Origin: Leisingera sp. ANG-M1
Lineage (GTDB): Bacteria > Pseudomonadota > Alphaproteobacteria > Rhodobacterales > Rhodobacteraceae
NCBI RefSeq assembly: GCF_000813745.1
Contig: NZ_JWLC01000035.1
Coordinates: 1 to 63,387, forward strand
Reading direction: 5' to 3'
DNA: 63,387 nucleotides
Shown: positions 17,447-25,906 of the stretch, piece after piece
How the letters are laid out: each line of letters opens with the position of its first letter
How positions within the stretch are numbered: position 1 is the stretch's first letter
The notes under the pieces: model-generated
The model's database searches: none
Seen by the model: only the letters and a program-made list of their open reading frames with translations
What the model was told of the DNA's origin: nothing
Made by a program: the position numbers and the translations under genes

Positions 17447-19089
17447 GCGTATCCCCGATCGACTACCAAATCATGTGGAACCGCTTGATCGCGGTGGTGG
17501 AAGAGCAGGCAACGACGCTGATCCGAACTGCGTTTTCGACCTCCGTGCGTGAAGCCGGCGACTTGTCCGCAGGGCTGTTTGACCGCCAAGGGCGGATGAT
17601 GGCCCAGGCCGTGACCGGCACGCCGGGCCATGTGAATGCGATGGCTGAAAGCGTCACCCATTTCGCCCGGGAAATCGGTGTGCAAAACACCTTCGAAGGC
17701 GATGTTTTCATCACTAACGATCCTTGGATGGGAACCGGCCACCTGCACGACATCACGGTGGTCACGCCGGTGTTCCGCAAGGGAACGCACATCGGCTATT
17801 TTGCCTGCACCGCGCATGTCGTGGATATCGGTGGCCGCGGCTTCGGCCCGGATGCCGGAGAGGTTTTCGAGGAGGGATTGCTGATCCCGATCACCAAATT
17901 CGCGGACTGCGGCACGGTGAATAGCTTGTTGATCCAGTTGGTGCGAGCCAATGTACGCACGCCTGACCAGACGGTGGGGGACATGTATTCGCTGGCGGCC
18001 TGCAACGAGGCGGGCAACAGACGTTTGCAGGACATGATGGACGAATTTGCCATAGATGATTTGGACGGGCTGTCCGGTTTCATCATGGAGGGCAGCCGTA
18101 AGGCGACGCTGGAGGCAATTTCGAAGGTTCCGTCCGGGACGTATCACGCGTCGATGACCGTGGACGGTTATGACGCGCCGGTGCATATGGTAGTCACGCT
18201 CACCGTTGAAGGTGCGCAGCTCAAAGCCGATTTCACCGGCACCTCGGGCATGTCGAAGTTCGGCGTGAACTGTCCGGAAGTCTATACCCGGGCCTACGCC
18301 TGCTATGCGCTGAAGTGTGCCATCGCGCCGGAAGTGCCAAACAACACCGGATCGCTGCTGCCGTTCGAAATCTCCGCGCCGGAGGGCTGCATCCTAGCGG
18401 CCAAGCGCCCGGCGCCGGTCTCAACCCGGCACGTCATGGGGCATCTGGTGCCGGACGTGGTTCTTGGCGCCTTGCATCAGGCGATGCCGGACACGGTTCC
18501 TGCCGAAGGCGCCTCGGCACTGTGGAACATACAGATTTCCGCACGCCCCTCCGATCCCGGCAGCGGTTTGCCGAACCGCGAGGTTCTGATGTTCAATTCC
18601 GGCGGCACAGGTGCGCGTCCCGCGCTTGACGGCATGTCGGCGACCGCCTTCCCCTCGGGCGTGTCGACGATGTCAGTGGAAGCAACTGAACACGTCGGCC
18701 CGATCACTGTCTGGCGCAAAGACTTGCGGGAGGGCTCCGGTGGTGCCGGCAAGTTTCGTGGCGGCCTTGGCCAGACCATCGAGATTGAAGCCCGAGACGG
18801 CTACGACTTCTACTTCAACGCCATGTTTGACCGCATCGCCAATCCGGCGCGTGGGCGGGACGGCGGCGGCGCAGGCGGCCCTGGCGCGGTTGAGCTGTCG
18901 GATGGCTCCAAGCTGCGCGGCAAAGGCCGCCAGAAGATCGAAAACGGCAAACGCCTGAAACTCAGCCTGCCTGGCGGCGGCGGCTATGGCGACCCGCGGG
19001 ACCGGGACCGGGATCAGGTCCGTGCCGATCTCGAAGCCGGATACATCACCGAAGATCAAGCCAAAGCCGATTACGGGCTGGAACTTTAA
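17443..19089 (+). CDS. hyuB: Hydantoinase/oxoprolinase subunit B family protein
   Basis: The 548-residue B subunit shows IRTAFSTSVREAGDLSAGLFD, then GTPGHVNAM, NDPWMGTGHLHDITVVTP and the glycine-rich C-terminal GGGAGGPGAVEL with LPGGGGYGDP. All are hallmarks of HyuB/5-oxoprolinase B. It acts as a complex with HyuA, the overlapping gene. Family members have been assigned to ATP-dependent ring opening and to ketone carboxylation, and motifs visible by eye do not separate these. It is followed after 12 bases by the SDR gene. Confidence 0.88.
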   Translation: MSVSPIDYQIMWNRLIAVVEEQATTLIRTAFSTSVREAGDLSAGLFDRQGRMMAQAVTGTPGHVNAMAESVTHFAREIGVQNTFEGDVFITNDPWMGTGHLHDITVVTPVFRKGTHIGYFACTAHVVDIGGRGFGPDAGEVFEEGLLIPITKFADCGTVNSLLIQLVRANVRTPDQTVGDMYSLAACNEAGNRRLQDMMDEFAIDDLDGLSGFIMEGSRKATLEAISKVPSGTYHASMTVDGYDAPVHMVVTLTVEGAQLKADFTGTSGMSKFGVNCPEVYTRAYACYALKCAIAPEVPNNTGSLLPFEISAPEGCILAAKRPAPVSTRHVMGHLVPDVVLGALHQAMPDTVPAEGASALWNIQISARPSDPGSGLPNREVLMFNSGGTGARPALDGMSATAFPSGVSTMSVEATEHVGPITVWRKDLREGSGGAGKFRGGLGQTIEIEARDGYDFYFNAMFDRIANPARGRDGGGAGGPGAVELSDGSKLRGKGRQKIENGKRLKLSLPGGGGYGDPRDRDRDQVRADLEAGYITEDQAKADYGLEL

Positions 19090-19101
19090 GGAAACGCGAC
19101 G

Positions 19102-19851
19102 ATGACACAGAAAATTGCTCTTGTAACGGGCGCTGCCCAGGGGATCGGCTACGCCTGTGCCGAGGCATTGGCTGAGGACGGCTACCGCGTGGTGCTTTCG
19201 GACATCCAGCAAGACGCGGTGATGGCTGCCGCGGAAACACTGGGTGACGGACACCTCGGCATGGTCTGCGACATGGGGGACACCGGCCAGATCACAGCAA
19301 TGTTCGACCGGGTCGAACAGGAGCTGGGGCCGGTCACTGCATTGGTGAACAACGCGGGCATCGCTTTGCCCGGCAATTTCCTCGACTACTCTTTGGAGAA
19401 CTTTCAAAAGGTGATGGACGTCAACGTCACCGGTGTCTTCGCGGCATCGCAACGGGCTGCCAGAACAATGGTGGAAAACAGCATTGAAGGCGCGATCGTC
19501 AACATGTCGTCGATCAACGCAGTTGTCGCCATCCCGGCAATTCCGGCCTATTGCGCGTCAAAGGGCGGCGTCATGCAGCTGACCAAGGCCATGTCGCTGG
19601 CGCTGGCCCCCCATAACATCCGCGTCAATGCCGTGGGGCCGGGTTCGATCGACACCGAGATGATGGCCGGCGTAAATGCCAATCCGGAAGCCATGAAGAT
19701 GGCGATGTCGCGCACCCCGCTGCAGCGTATGGGCAGCGCGCGTGAAATTGGCGATGTCGTTGCCTTTCTGGCGTCTGAAAAGGCCAGCTATGTGACCGGT
19801 GAAACCATCTATGTCGATGGCGGCCGCTTGGGGCTGAACTATGTCTGCTGA
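19102..19851 (+). CDS. Short-chain dehydrogenase/reductase (SDR)
   Basis: The 249-residue classical SDR has the NAD(P)-binding TGAAQGIGYACAEALAE near residue 8, NNAG at about residue 85, a catalytic serine in VNMSSINAV, and YCASKGG with the catalytic tyrosine and lysine. It ends with the usual GETIYVDGG. It would oxidise an alcohol or reduce a ketone in the pathway. The aspartate after the second beta strand (VVLSDIQQD) favours NAD over NADP. It is part of the flavoprotein-hyuAB operon. Confidence 0.88.
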   Translation: MTQKIALVTGAAQGIGYACAEALAEDGYRVVLSDIQQDAVMAAAETLGDGHLGMVCDMGDTGQITAMFDRVEQELGPVTALVNNAGIALPGNFLDYSLENFQKVMDVNVTGVFAASQRAARTMVENSIEGAIVNMSSINAVVAIPAIPAYCASKGGVMQLTKAMSLALAPHNIRVNAVGPGSIDTEMMAGVNANPEAMKMAMSRTPLQRMGSAREIGDVVAFLASEKASYVTGETIYVDGGRLGLNYVC

Positions 19852-19861
19852 GGCGCGCACG

Positions 19862-21775
19862 ATGTCAGGATATGAAGACGCGTATGCACGCTGGCAAGCT
19901 GATCCGGACGCCTTCTGGGAAGAGGCAGCGCGGGGAATTGACTGGATCAAACCTGCGGAGAAAGTCTTTGATCCGGACATGGACGCCTTGGGGCGCTGGT
20001 TTGCGGGCGCGACCTGCAATACCTGCTGGAATGCAGTGGACCGCCATGTGGAGAACGGCCAGGGTGAGCAGACCGCGCTGATCTGGGACAGCCCTGTCAC
20101 CGGCAGCGTCAAACGATTCAGTTTTGCGGAGCTGCTGGACGAGGTCAGCGCCCTTGCCGGTGTGATGCAGGCCAATGGCGTCGCCAAGGGCGACCGGGTT
20201 GTGATCTACATGCCGATGGTGCCCGAAGCGGTCTTTGCCATGCTGGCCTGTGCCCGGCTGGGGGCTGTGCATTCGGTTGTATTCGGCGGTTTCGCCGCCC
20301 ATGAGCTGGCCGTGCGGATCGACGATGCCGCGCCGCGCATGATTATCACGGCGTCCTGCGGGATCGAAACCAAACGGATTGTCGAGTACAAACCGCTGCT
20401 TGACGAGGCGATCGCCACAGCAACTGTCAAACCGGAAGCCTGTCTCATTCTTCAGCGCGACGCCCATCGCTGCGAAATGATCTCCGGGCGCGACATTGAT
20501 TACGCCGCGGCGGTGGCAGAGGCAAAGGCCTCCGGACGCCGGGCAGACTGCACCGAGGTCGCTGCAACCGATCCGCTGTATATTCTCTATACGTCCGGCA
20601 CGACCGGCCAGCCCAAGGGCGTGGTGCGCGACAACGGCGGCCACATGGTGGCATTGCGATGGACGATGGAGCATCACTACGGCCTGCAGCCCGGCGACAC
20701 ATTCTGGGCGGCATCGGATGTGGGCTGGGTCGTGGGGCATTCCTACATCTGCTATGGGCCGCTTCTGCAGGGCTGTGCCACAGTTGTATATGAGGGCAAG
20801 CCGGTGGGAACGCCCGATGCCGGCGCGTTCTGGCGGGTAATCCAGGACCATAAGGTCAACGCGATGTTCACCGCGCCCACCGCCTTTCGCGCGATCAAGA
20901 AAGAGGACCCTGCAGGCGCGCTGCTTGCGGATTACGATTTGTCGGCGTTCCGTACCCTGTTCCTGGCCGGCGAGAGGTCGGACCCGGATACGATCAAATG
21001 GGCACAGGAAAAGCTGAACCGGGCTGTGATCGACCACTGGTGGCAAACCGAAACCGGCTGGGCGATTTCGGGCAACCCGGTGGGGCTGGGCGCCTTTCCG
21101 GTCCGCCTGGGCAGCCCGGGCAAGCCGATGCCCGGCTATGATGTGCAGGTGCTGGACGATGCCGGCCAGCCGGTGCCGCCGGGCACGCTGGGAAACATCG
21201 TGGTCAAACTGCCGCTGCCGCCAAGCTGCTTCCCGACGCTGTGGAATGCGCCGGACCGGTTCATGAGCGCCTATTTCACCGAGTTTCCGGGCTATTACGC
21301 GACCTCGGATGCCGGCATCATCGACGAGGACGGCTATGTCTTCATCATGGCGCGCACCGACGACATCATCAACGTTGCGGGCCACCGGCTGTCGACAGGC
21401 GCGATGGAAGAAGTCATTGCCTCGCATCCGGATATCGCGGAATGCGCGGTGATCGGGGTAGCCGATGCGATGAAGGGGCAAATGCCGCTGGGCCTGTATG
21501 TCACCAATGCGGGCGCCGGCCGTGATCCTGCTGAGCTGGAGAAGGAACTGGTGCAGCTGGTCAGGCAGGAGATCGGGCCGGTGGCCGCCTTCAAGACGGC
21601 GCTGCCCGTCGACCGCCTGCCCAAAACGCGGTCCGGCAAGGTGCTGCGCGGCACCATGCAGAAGATCGCGGATGGCGAGGCCTGGAAGATGCCCGCCGCA
21701 ATTGACGACCCGGAAATTCTGAACGAAATCACCGCCGCATTGCGCGCGGGGGGCTACGCGACGGAGGCCGCATGA
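19862..21775 (+). CDS. prpE: Propionyl-CoA synthetase-like acyl-CoA ligase
   Basis: The 637-residue protein starts [27 protein letters not shown], the opening typical of PrpE. It carries the AMP-binding loop [20 protein letters not shown], the later WWQTETGWA and YATSDAGI motifs, and the C-terminal catalytic lysine in [10 protein letters not shown]. It makes acyl-CoA and AMP from a short acid such as propionate, or acetate less well. An ATG at 19841 overlapping the SDR gene would add seven residues; 19862 fits the family start. The stop overlaps the next start. A three-carbon acid as pathway product is the implied role. Confidence 0.88.
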   Translation: MSGYEDAYARWQADPDAFWEEAARGIDWIKPAEKVFDPDMDALGRWFAGATCNTCWNAVDRHVENGQGEQTALIWDSPVTGSVKRFSFAELLDEVSALAGVMQANGVAKGDRVVIYMPMVPEAVFAMLACARLGAVHSVVFGGFAAHELAVRIDDAAPRMIITASCGIETKRIVEYKPLLDEAIATATVKPEACLILQRDAHRCEMISGRDIDYAAAVAEAKASGRRADCTEVAATDPLYILYTSGTTGQPKGVVRDNGGHMVALRWTMEHHYGLQPGDTFWAASDVGWVVGHSYICYGPLLQGCATVVYEGKPVGTPDAGAFWRVIQDHKVNAMFTAPTAFRAIKKEDPAGALLADYDLSAFRTLFLAGERSDPDTIKWAQEKLNRAVIDHWWQTETGWAISGNPVGLGAFPVRLGSPGKPMPGYDVQVLDDAGQPVPPGTLGNIVVKLPLPPSCFPTLWNAPDRFMSAYFTEFPGYYATSDAGIIDEDGYVFIMARTDDIINVAGHRLSTGAMEEVIASHPDIAECAVIGVADAMKGQMPLGLYVTNAGAGRDPAELEKELVQLVRQEIGPVAAFKTALPVDRLPKTRSGKVLRGTMQKIADGEAWKMPAAIDDPEILNEITAALRAGGYATEAA

Positions 21776-22524
21776 GAAACGAACCCAACATCCCCGCAGT
21801 CCGTTTGGCCGGCGTGAACAAGTTCTATGGCAACTATCATGCGCTTAGAGATATCAACCTCACGGTTGAACGAGGTGAAAAGATCGTGGTGTGCGGCCCC
21901 TCCGGGTCAGGCAAATCAACGATGATCCGGTGTATTAACCAGCTTGAGCAGCAGCAGGCCGGGACAATCGAAGTGATGGGGCAGGCCATCGATGCCGATG
22001 CGCCCAACATCGACGAGATGCGCCGCGAGGTGGGAATGGTGTTCCAGCACTTCAACTTGTTTCCTCATATGACGATCCTGGAGAACTGCACTCTAGCCCC
22101 GATGCTGGCACGGAAAACCTCTCAGGCGGATGCGGAGAAGGATGCAATGAAGTACCTGGAAAAGGTGCAAATCGCCAACCAGGCATTGAAATATCCAGGA
22201 CAATTGTCGGGCGGCCAGCAGCAGCGCGTGGCGATTGCGCGCGCGCTATGCATGAAGCCAGAAATCCTGCTCTTTGATGAGCCCACGTCTGCCTTGGATC
22301 CGGAAATGATCGGGGAAGTGCTGGATGTCATGGAAACGCTGGCGGCAGAAGGCATGACAATGATTTGTGTAACGCACGAAATGGGATTTGCCCGCAAGGT
22401 TGCTGACCGGGTGATTTTCATGGACGCTGGAGAGATCATTGAAGAAAACGACCCCGAAAGCTTCTTTACCAACCCGGGCAGCGATCGAACACGCACTTTC
22501 CTGGATCAAGTGTTAAGTCATTAG
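21772..22524 (+). CDS. aapP: Amino acid ABC transporter ATPase, likely partner of AapJQM
   Basis: The 250-residue ATPase has Walker [10 protein letters not shown] at about residue 42, signature [15 protein letters not shown], Walker [15 protein letters not shown], and the H-loop VTHEMGF. The sequence is of the AapP/BztD/GlnQ type. The permeases aapQM at 5173-7423 lack their own ATPase, so this gene is the likely missing subunit, about 14 kb away at the end of the flavoprotein operon. Its ATG overlaps the stop of the ligase. The split would tie uptake to expression of the degradation genes. Confidence 0.92.
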   Translation: MRNEPNIPAVRLAGVNKFYGNYHALRDINLTVERGEKIVVCGPSGSGKSTMIRCINQLEQQQAGTIEVMGQAIDADAPNIDEMRREVGMVFQHFNLFPHMTILENCTLAPMLARKTSQADAEKDAMKYLEKVQIANQALKYPGQLSGGQQQRVAIARALCMKPEILLFDEPTSALDPEMIGEVLDVMETLAAEGMTMICVTHEMGFARKVADRVIFMDAGEIIEENDPESFFTNPGSDRTRTFLDQVLSH

Positions 22525-22671
22525 ATTTTGGAACTGTTCGAAAGGGTTCTAACGTGGCTTCGGATCGGCAAATTCACAAACTGCGGCGCACTGTGCTCCC
22601 CCAGTTGATGATTGAGGTAAGTCTGCCCTATGAGCAAGACCTTCCTGCTAAGCCGGAAGCACTTTGGACCG
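22525..22671. other. Junction between the sulfur cluster and a pseudogene region
   Basis: I see no gene and no clear terminator in these 147 bases. The sequence downstream is built of gene fragments. Confidence 0.4.
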
Positions 22672-23163
22672 TCACCTACAGCAATCGAGGATCAGATTTT
22701 CCATAAACCGCCATCCCTCTTGGAACTGGTCCGTTAGAAAAAATTCATCCGGCTGAAGCGCCTGGGCAATATCGCCGGGATCGCAGATGACCGTGGAATA
22801 GCCTCGCGCCTGGAACAGGCCTCCCTCGGTGGTGTCGCTCAGAGTTGTCACCATCTAGGCGGCGGGCAAGCGTCTCAGCGGCACCGTTTGTTTCGGGGGC
22901 CAGTCCCGGCCTTTTAACGGCACCACATCGGTATGGCCCGATGGTACCACGCCGCCCTCAACCTTAGGTCCTATATAGGCAAAGATGGACTTCTTGGTGC
23001 CGTAGGGGGACGGCACGCGGGCAGGAACCACCCCATGCGACCGCAAGTAGCTCTCGGCGAAATCCACCAGCGCGAGGTTGCTTTCGCTGCTGGCAGTGGG
23101 AAACGGCGCAAGACGGTCGAGGATTTGGCGCAGACTAAGGTTCATCGCTTCAGCCTTTCGCAC
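22672..23163 (-). pseudogene. Acetylornithine deacetylase (ArgE)-like, internally deleted
   Basis: The leftward 22855-23163 segment encodes an ArgE-type N-terminus (LRQILDRLAPFPT, SNLALVDFAESYLRSHG, then GVVPSGHTDVVPL with one metal-site HTD). It stops after GRDWPP. The 22672-22854 segment encodes the matching C-terminus (TEGGLFQARGYSTVICDPGDIAQALQPDEF). About 250 residues with the remaining metal ligands and catalytic glutamate are missing, so the gene is dead. Confidence 0.85.
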
Positions 23164-23401
23164 GGGTCAGCATGCCGTGCAGATCGCGGGGGATCATCCG
23201 GGTCGGCCAAAAGGTCCAGATCAGCATAGAACCCGGTGCCTTGAATGGCGCGATGGATGCAGCGAAGTGCGCTGAAATCCTCGATTGCAAAGCCTACGCT
23301 GTCAAACAGGGTGATCTGGCGGGTGTCCTTGCGGCCCTCCTGCTGTCCAGTGATCACCTGCCATAGCTCGTTGGTGGGGTACCCTTCCTCCAATTTCTGG
23401 A
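23142..23401 (-). pseudogene. Ornithine cyclodeaminase C-terminal fragment
   Basis: Leftward reading gives ELWQVITGQQEGRKDTRQIT, then LFDSVGFAIEDFSALR and GTGFYADLDLLADPDDP. This is the C-terminal signature of ornithine cyclodeaminase, which converts ornithine to proline. The NAD-binding part is missing. The fragment is fused in frame to a piece of an ABC permease at about 23401, which marks a deletion joint. Confidence 0.85.
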
Positions 23402-23800
23402 TCTCGCCCCTAGGGGCAGTTTCTATCGCGCCTTTCAGGAACTCAGTCGTAAAGGCGGCGGTGTTCAGCGTGCAGGCAATAAGCACGCACCACCATGGGT
23501 CAATCAGGACGGGACCCCAGAGGAAGGAGTTGCGCATCCCCTCGAACTGACCGAAGCCGAAACAGCAGAGATAGGTCCGTACCAGCAACGGTGTGCCGCT
23601 GAAAGCGTGGGTATAGCCCCAGATCGCCTGCCTCCACCCCGGCTTGCGGTAGGCGCGCAATGTCCATGGGGATTGCCAGGAGGCCGCTAAGAAACAGAGC
23701 CAGGAAAGTCAGTTGCAGGGTGACCAGCACGCCTTCGAAGAATTTGCCGAGGTTGTCATAAACCAGCAGGAAATCCAGCGGCGAGAGATGATTGCTGATG
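23401..23800 (-). pseudogene. Octopine/histidine-type ABC permease fragment with frameshift
   Basis: The leftward frames give LDFLLVYDNLGKFFEGVLV and LQLTFLALFLSGLLAIPM. After a shift near 23655 they continue as YTHAFSGTPLLVRTYL and CVLIACTLNTAAFTTEFLKGAIE, ending at the ornithine cyclodeaminase joint. This is the OccM/HisM-type permease pattern, with the EAA-loop part removed. Together with the neighbours it is the relic of an ornithine or opine uptake and breakdown operon. Confidence 0.8.
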
Positions 23801-24412
23801 TGGTGGAGATGCTCGAGGAAAGAGGCGGCAGGAAGCCAGTTACAAGGCCCGGCTGAAAGCAGCGGGAGCAGAGGTCATCACAGATGCCAGGGAAAGCGGA
23901 TTGGTTCTGGTGGCTGATGGGGCGATCTGCTGGCGGGAGGCGTCTGTGGATCAGCAGGCAGGGTTGGTTTGGGGCGCGGCCGCTCCCAAGACCAAAGACG
24001 CGGAGGCTGAAGCGCTGAAGAGAAGCCGCCCAGCAATGCGAATGGTCACTCGTATTGCGCAACTGGTGGCCCGGACCGCAAAGCGTGCCCTCGCCAGGGC
24101 GCGGCAAAAGCTGAAATGTGACGCGGATTATTTTCGTGGCCTGCGTTAGAAATGGGAGCCGGAAGATGATGCGCGGCTGACGAGGACCTCGCCTAGTGGG
24201 GCAGGCTTCGGGCCGAAATAGAACGGATAGCTGTCTTTCGTTGCGTGACAAGCCAAGGTCTGCTGCGCGGGACGAAGCTGCCGTTCCTCGGATTTGTTTC
24301 AACGGCAGATGTCAACGCTTTGCGAGAGTGGCGAGTATTTGTTGGCTTAAATGCGGACTTTGCTGCCAGGCGCATATTTTTGCATCCGGCAGCCTGCAGA
24401 AAAACGAGAATC
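23801..24412. other. Stretch without a recognisable gene
   Basis: A rightward open reading from about 23825 to 24148 contains YKARLKAAGAEVITDARES, then VLVADGAICWREASV and a basic C-terminus. I do not know the family, and no ribosome site precedes it. It may be another fragment. The rest to 24412 shows nothing I can support. Confidence 0.35.
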
Positions 24413-24432
24413 GGGCCGGCTTTCACCGGCCC
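24413..24432 (-). terminator. Hairpin ending the ectoine operon
   Basis: Bases 24413-24419 (GGGCCGG) pair with 24426-24432 around a six-base loop. Read leftward, it lies 21 bases after the last ectoine-operon stop. The run of T comes only some bases later, so termination may be moderate. Confidence 0.65.
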
Positions 24433-24453
24433 TTTCCCTGATATGTGCCTCAA

Positions 24454-25827
24454 TCACCCAAGCACTGCATTGACGGCGCGCAGTGTGGCGGCAACCACCT
24501 GGTCTGCCTCTGCACGGCTGAGGCAGAAAGGTGGCGCGAAACCCAGGATATCACCCTGCGGCATGGCCCGGGCAATCACCTTGTCCTGCTCCAAGAGCTT
24601 GGCAGAGATCTGCGGACCGATCTTGTCTGCGGCGTCAAAGAAGGTGCGGCTGTCCTTGTCTTTCACAAATTCCACCGCGCAGAGCATCCCCTCGCCGCGG
24701 ACTTCGCCAACATGTGCATGGCCGGAAAGCGCTTCTGCCATCGTGGCGTTCAGATAAGCGCCAACCTCGCCGGCGTTGCCGACAAGATTCAGCTCATCGA
24801 TCAGCTTGAGGTTCGCAACCCCCGCCGCCGCGCCAATCGGGTGTGCGGAATACGTCCAGCCGTGGCCGATCGGGCCGTTTTCGTCTGTGCCCTGCTCCAG
24901 CACCTTCCAAACCTTGTCCGAAACAATGGAGCCGGAAAGCGGTGCATAGGCCGAGGTGAGGCCCTTGGCGATGGTGATGATGTCAGCTTCGATCCCGTAG
25001 TGATCAGACCCAAACATCGACCCAAGGCGGCCAAAGCCGGTCACCACCTCATCCGCCACCAGCAGAATGTCGTGCTTCTTCAGCACCGCCTGAATGGCCT
25101 GCCAGTAGCCCGCGGGTGGCGGCACGATGCCGCCGGTGCCAAGCACCGGCTCGCCGATGAAGGCGGCGATGGTGTCGGCACCCTCGCGCTCGATCAGCGC
25201 TTCCAGCTCAGCCGCGCAATGGGCCACAAACTGCTCTTCGCTCTGATCCAGATTGGCGCGGCGGTAGTAGTACGGCGCCTCGGTGTGGATCACCTGCTCC
25301 ACCGGCAGATCGAATTTCTTGTGGAACAGCTCCAGCCCGGTCAGCGAACCGGTCACCAGACCCGAGCCATGATAACCGCGCCAGCGGGAGATGATCTTTT
25401 TCTTCTCCGGGCGGCCCTGGATGTTGTTGTAGTACCAGATCAGCTTGACGTTGGTTTCATTGGCGTCAGAGCCGCCAAGGCCGAAATAGACCTTGGACAT
25501 ATTCGCAGGCGCCCGGTCCAGGATCATCTTGGCAAGCGTGATCGAGGCCTCGGTGCCGTGGCCAACGTAGGAATGGTAATAGGCCAGCTCCCGCGCCTGA
25601 TCAGCTATGGCCTCTGCAATCTCCTGACGGCCATAGCCCACGTTCACGCAGTAAAGCCCGGCAAAGGCATCCAGCAGCTTGTTGCCGTCGCGGTCTTCGA
25701 TGAACACGCCGGAGGCGGTCTTGATCACCCGGTTCGGGCTTTCGCCGCGGGCGTGCTGGGCAAGGTGGGTTGAAGGGTGAAAAAAGTTCTCGCGGTCCCA
25801 CTGGTCAAGCTGGTCGTTTTTCAGCAT
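24454..25827 (-). CDS. atf: Class III aminotransferase of the ectoine pathway
   Basis: The 457-residue PLP enzyme has the class III pattern: GLGGSDANETNVKLIWYYNN, the metal-free ILLVADEVVTGFGRLG, and TIAKGLTSAYAPLSG with the PLP lysine. As the last gene of the enuR-uehABC-eut operon it corresponds to Atf. Atf is believed to convert L-2,4-diaminobutyrate to aspartate semialdehyde with pyruvate or 2-oxoglutarate as acceptor. The start at 25827 follows AAGGAAA. A 22-base palindrome separates it from ssd. A paralogous enzyme lies at 53050. Confidence 0.85.
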   Translation of the reverse strand: MLKNDQLDQWDRENFFHPSTHLAQHARGESPNRVIKTASGVFIEDRDGNKLLDAFAGLYCVNVGYGRQEIAEAIADQARELAYYHSYVGHGTEASITLAKMILDRAPANMSKVYFGLGGSDANETNVKLIWYYNNIQGRPEKKKIISRWRGYHGSGLVTGSLTGLELFHKKFDLPVEQVIHTEAPYYYRRANLDQSEEQFVAHCAAELEALIEREGADTIAAFIGEPVLGTGGIVPPPAGYWQAIQAVLKKHDILLVADEVVTGFGRLGSMFGSDHYGIEADIITIAKGLTSAYAPLSGSIVSDKVWKVLEQGTDENGPIGHGWTYSAHPIGAAAGVANLKLIDELNLVGNAGEVGAYLNATMAEALSGHAHVGEVRGEGMLCAVEFVKDKDSRTFFDAADKIGPQISAKLLEQDKVIARAMPQGDILGFAPPFCLSRAEADQVVAATLRAVNAVLG

Positions 25828-25880
25828 CGGATTTTCCTTCCATTTGCGTTCTGCGGCCAGGAATGTTTGAGAGTTCCTGG

Positions 25881-25902
25881 CAAAAATCTTCGAAGATTTT
25901 TG
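25881..25902. repeat. Perfect 22-base palindrome between ssd and atf
   Basis: The bases from 25881 to 25902 form an exact inverted repeat with centre TTCGAA and arms CAAAAATCT/AGATTTTTG. As RNA it would form a nine-pair, AU-rich stem with a UCGA loop, ending in a T run in both directions. It may act as a partial terminator or RNA-stabilising element that lowers atf expression. Confidence 0.8.
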
Positions 25903-25906
25903 TCCG

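Noticed and set aside
19865..21481. Leftward 538-residue open frame
   Set aside because: It is antisense to the propionyl-CoA synthetase gene and has no recognisable domain.
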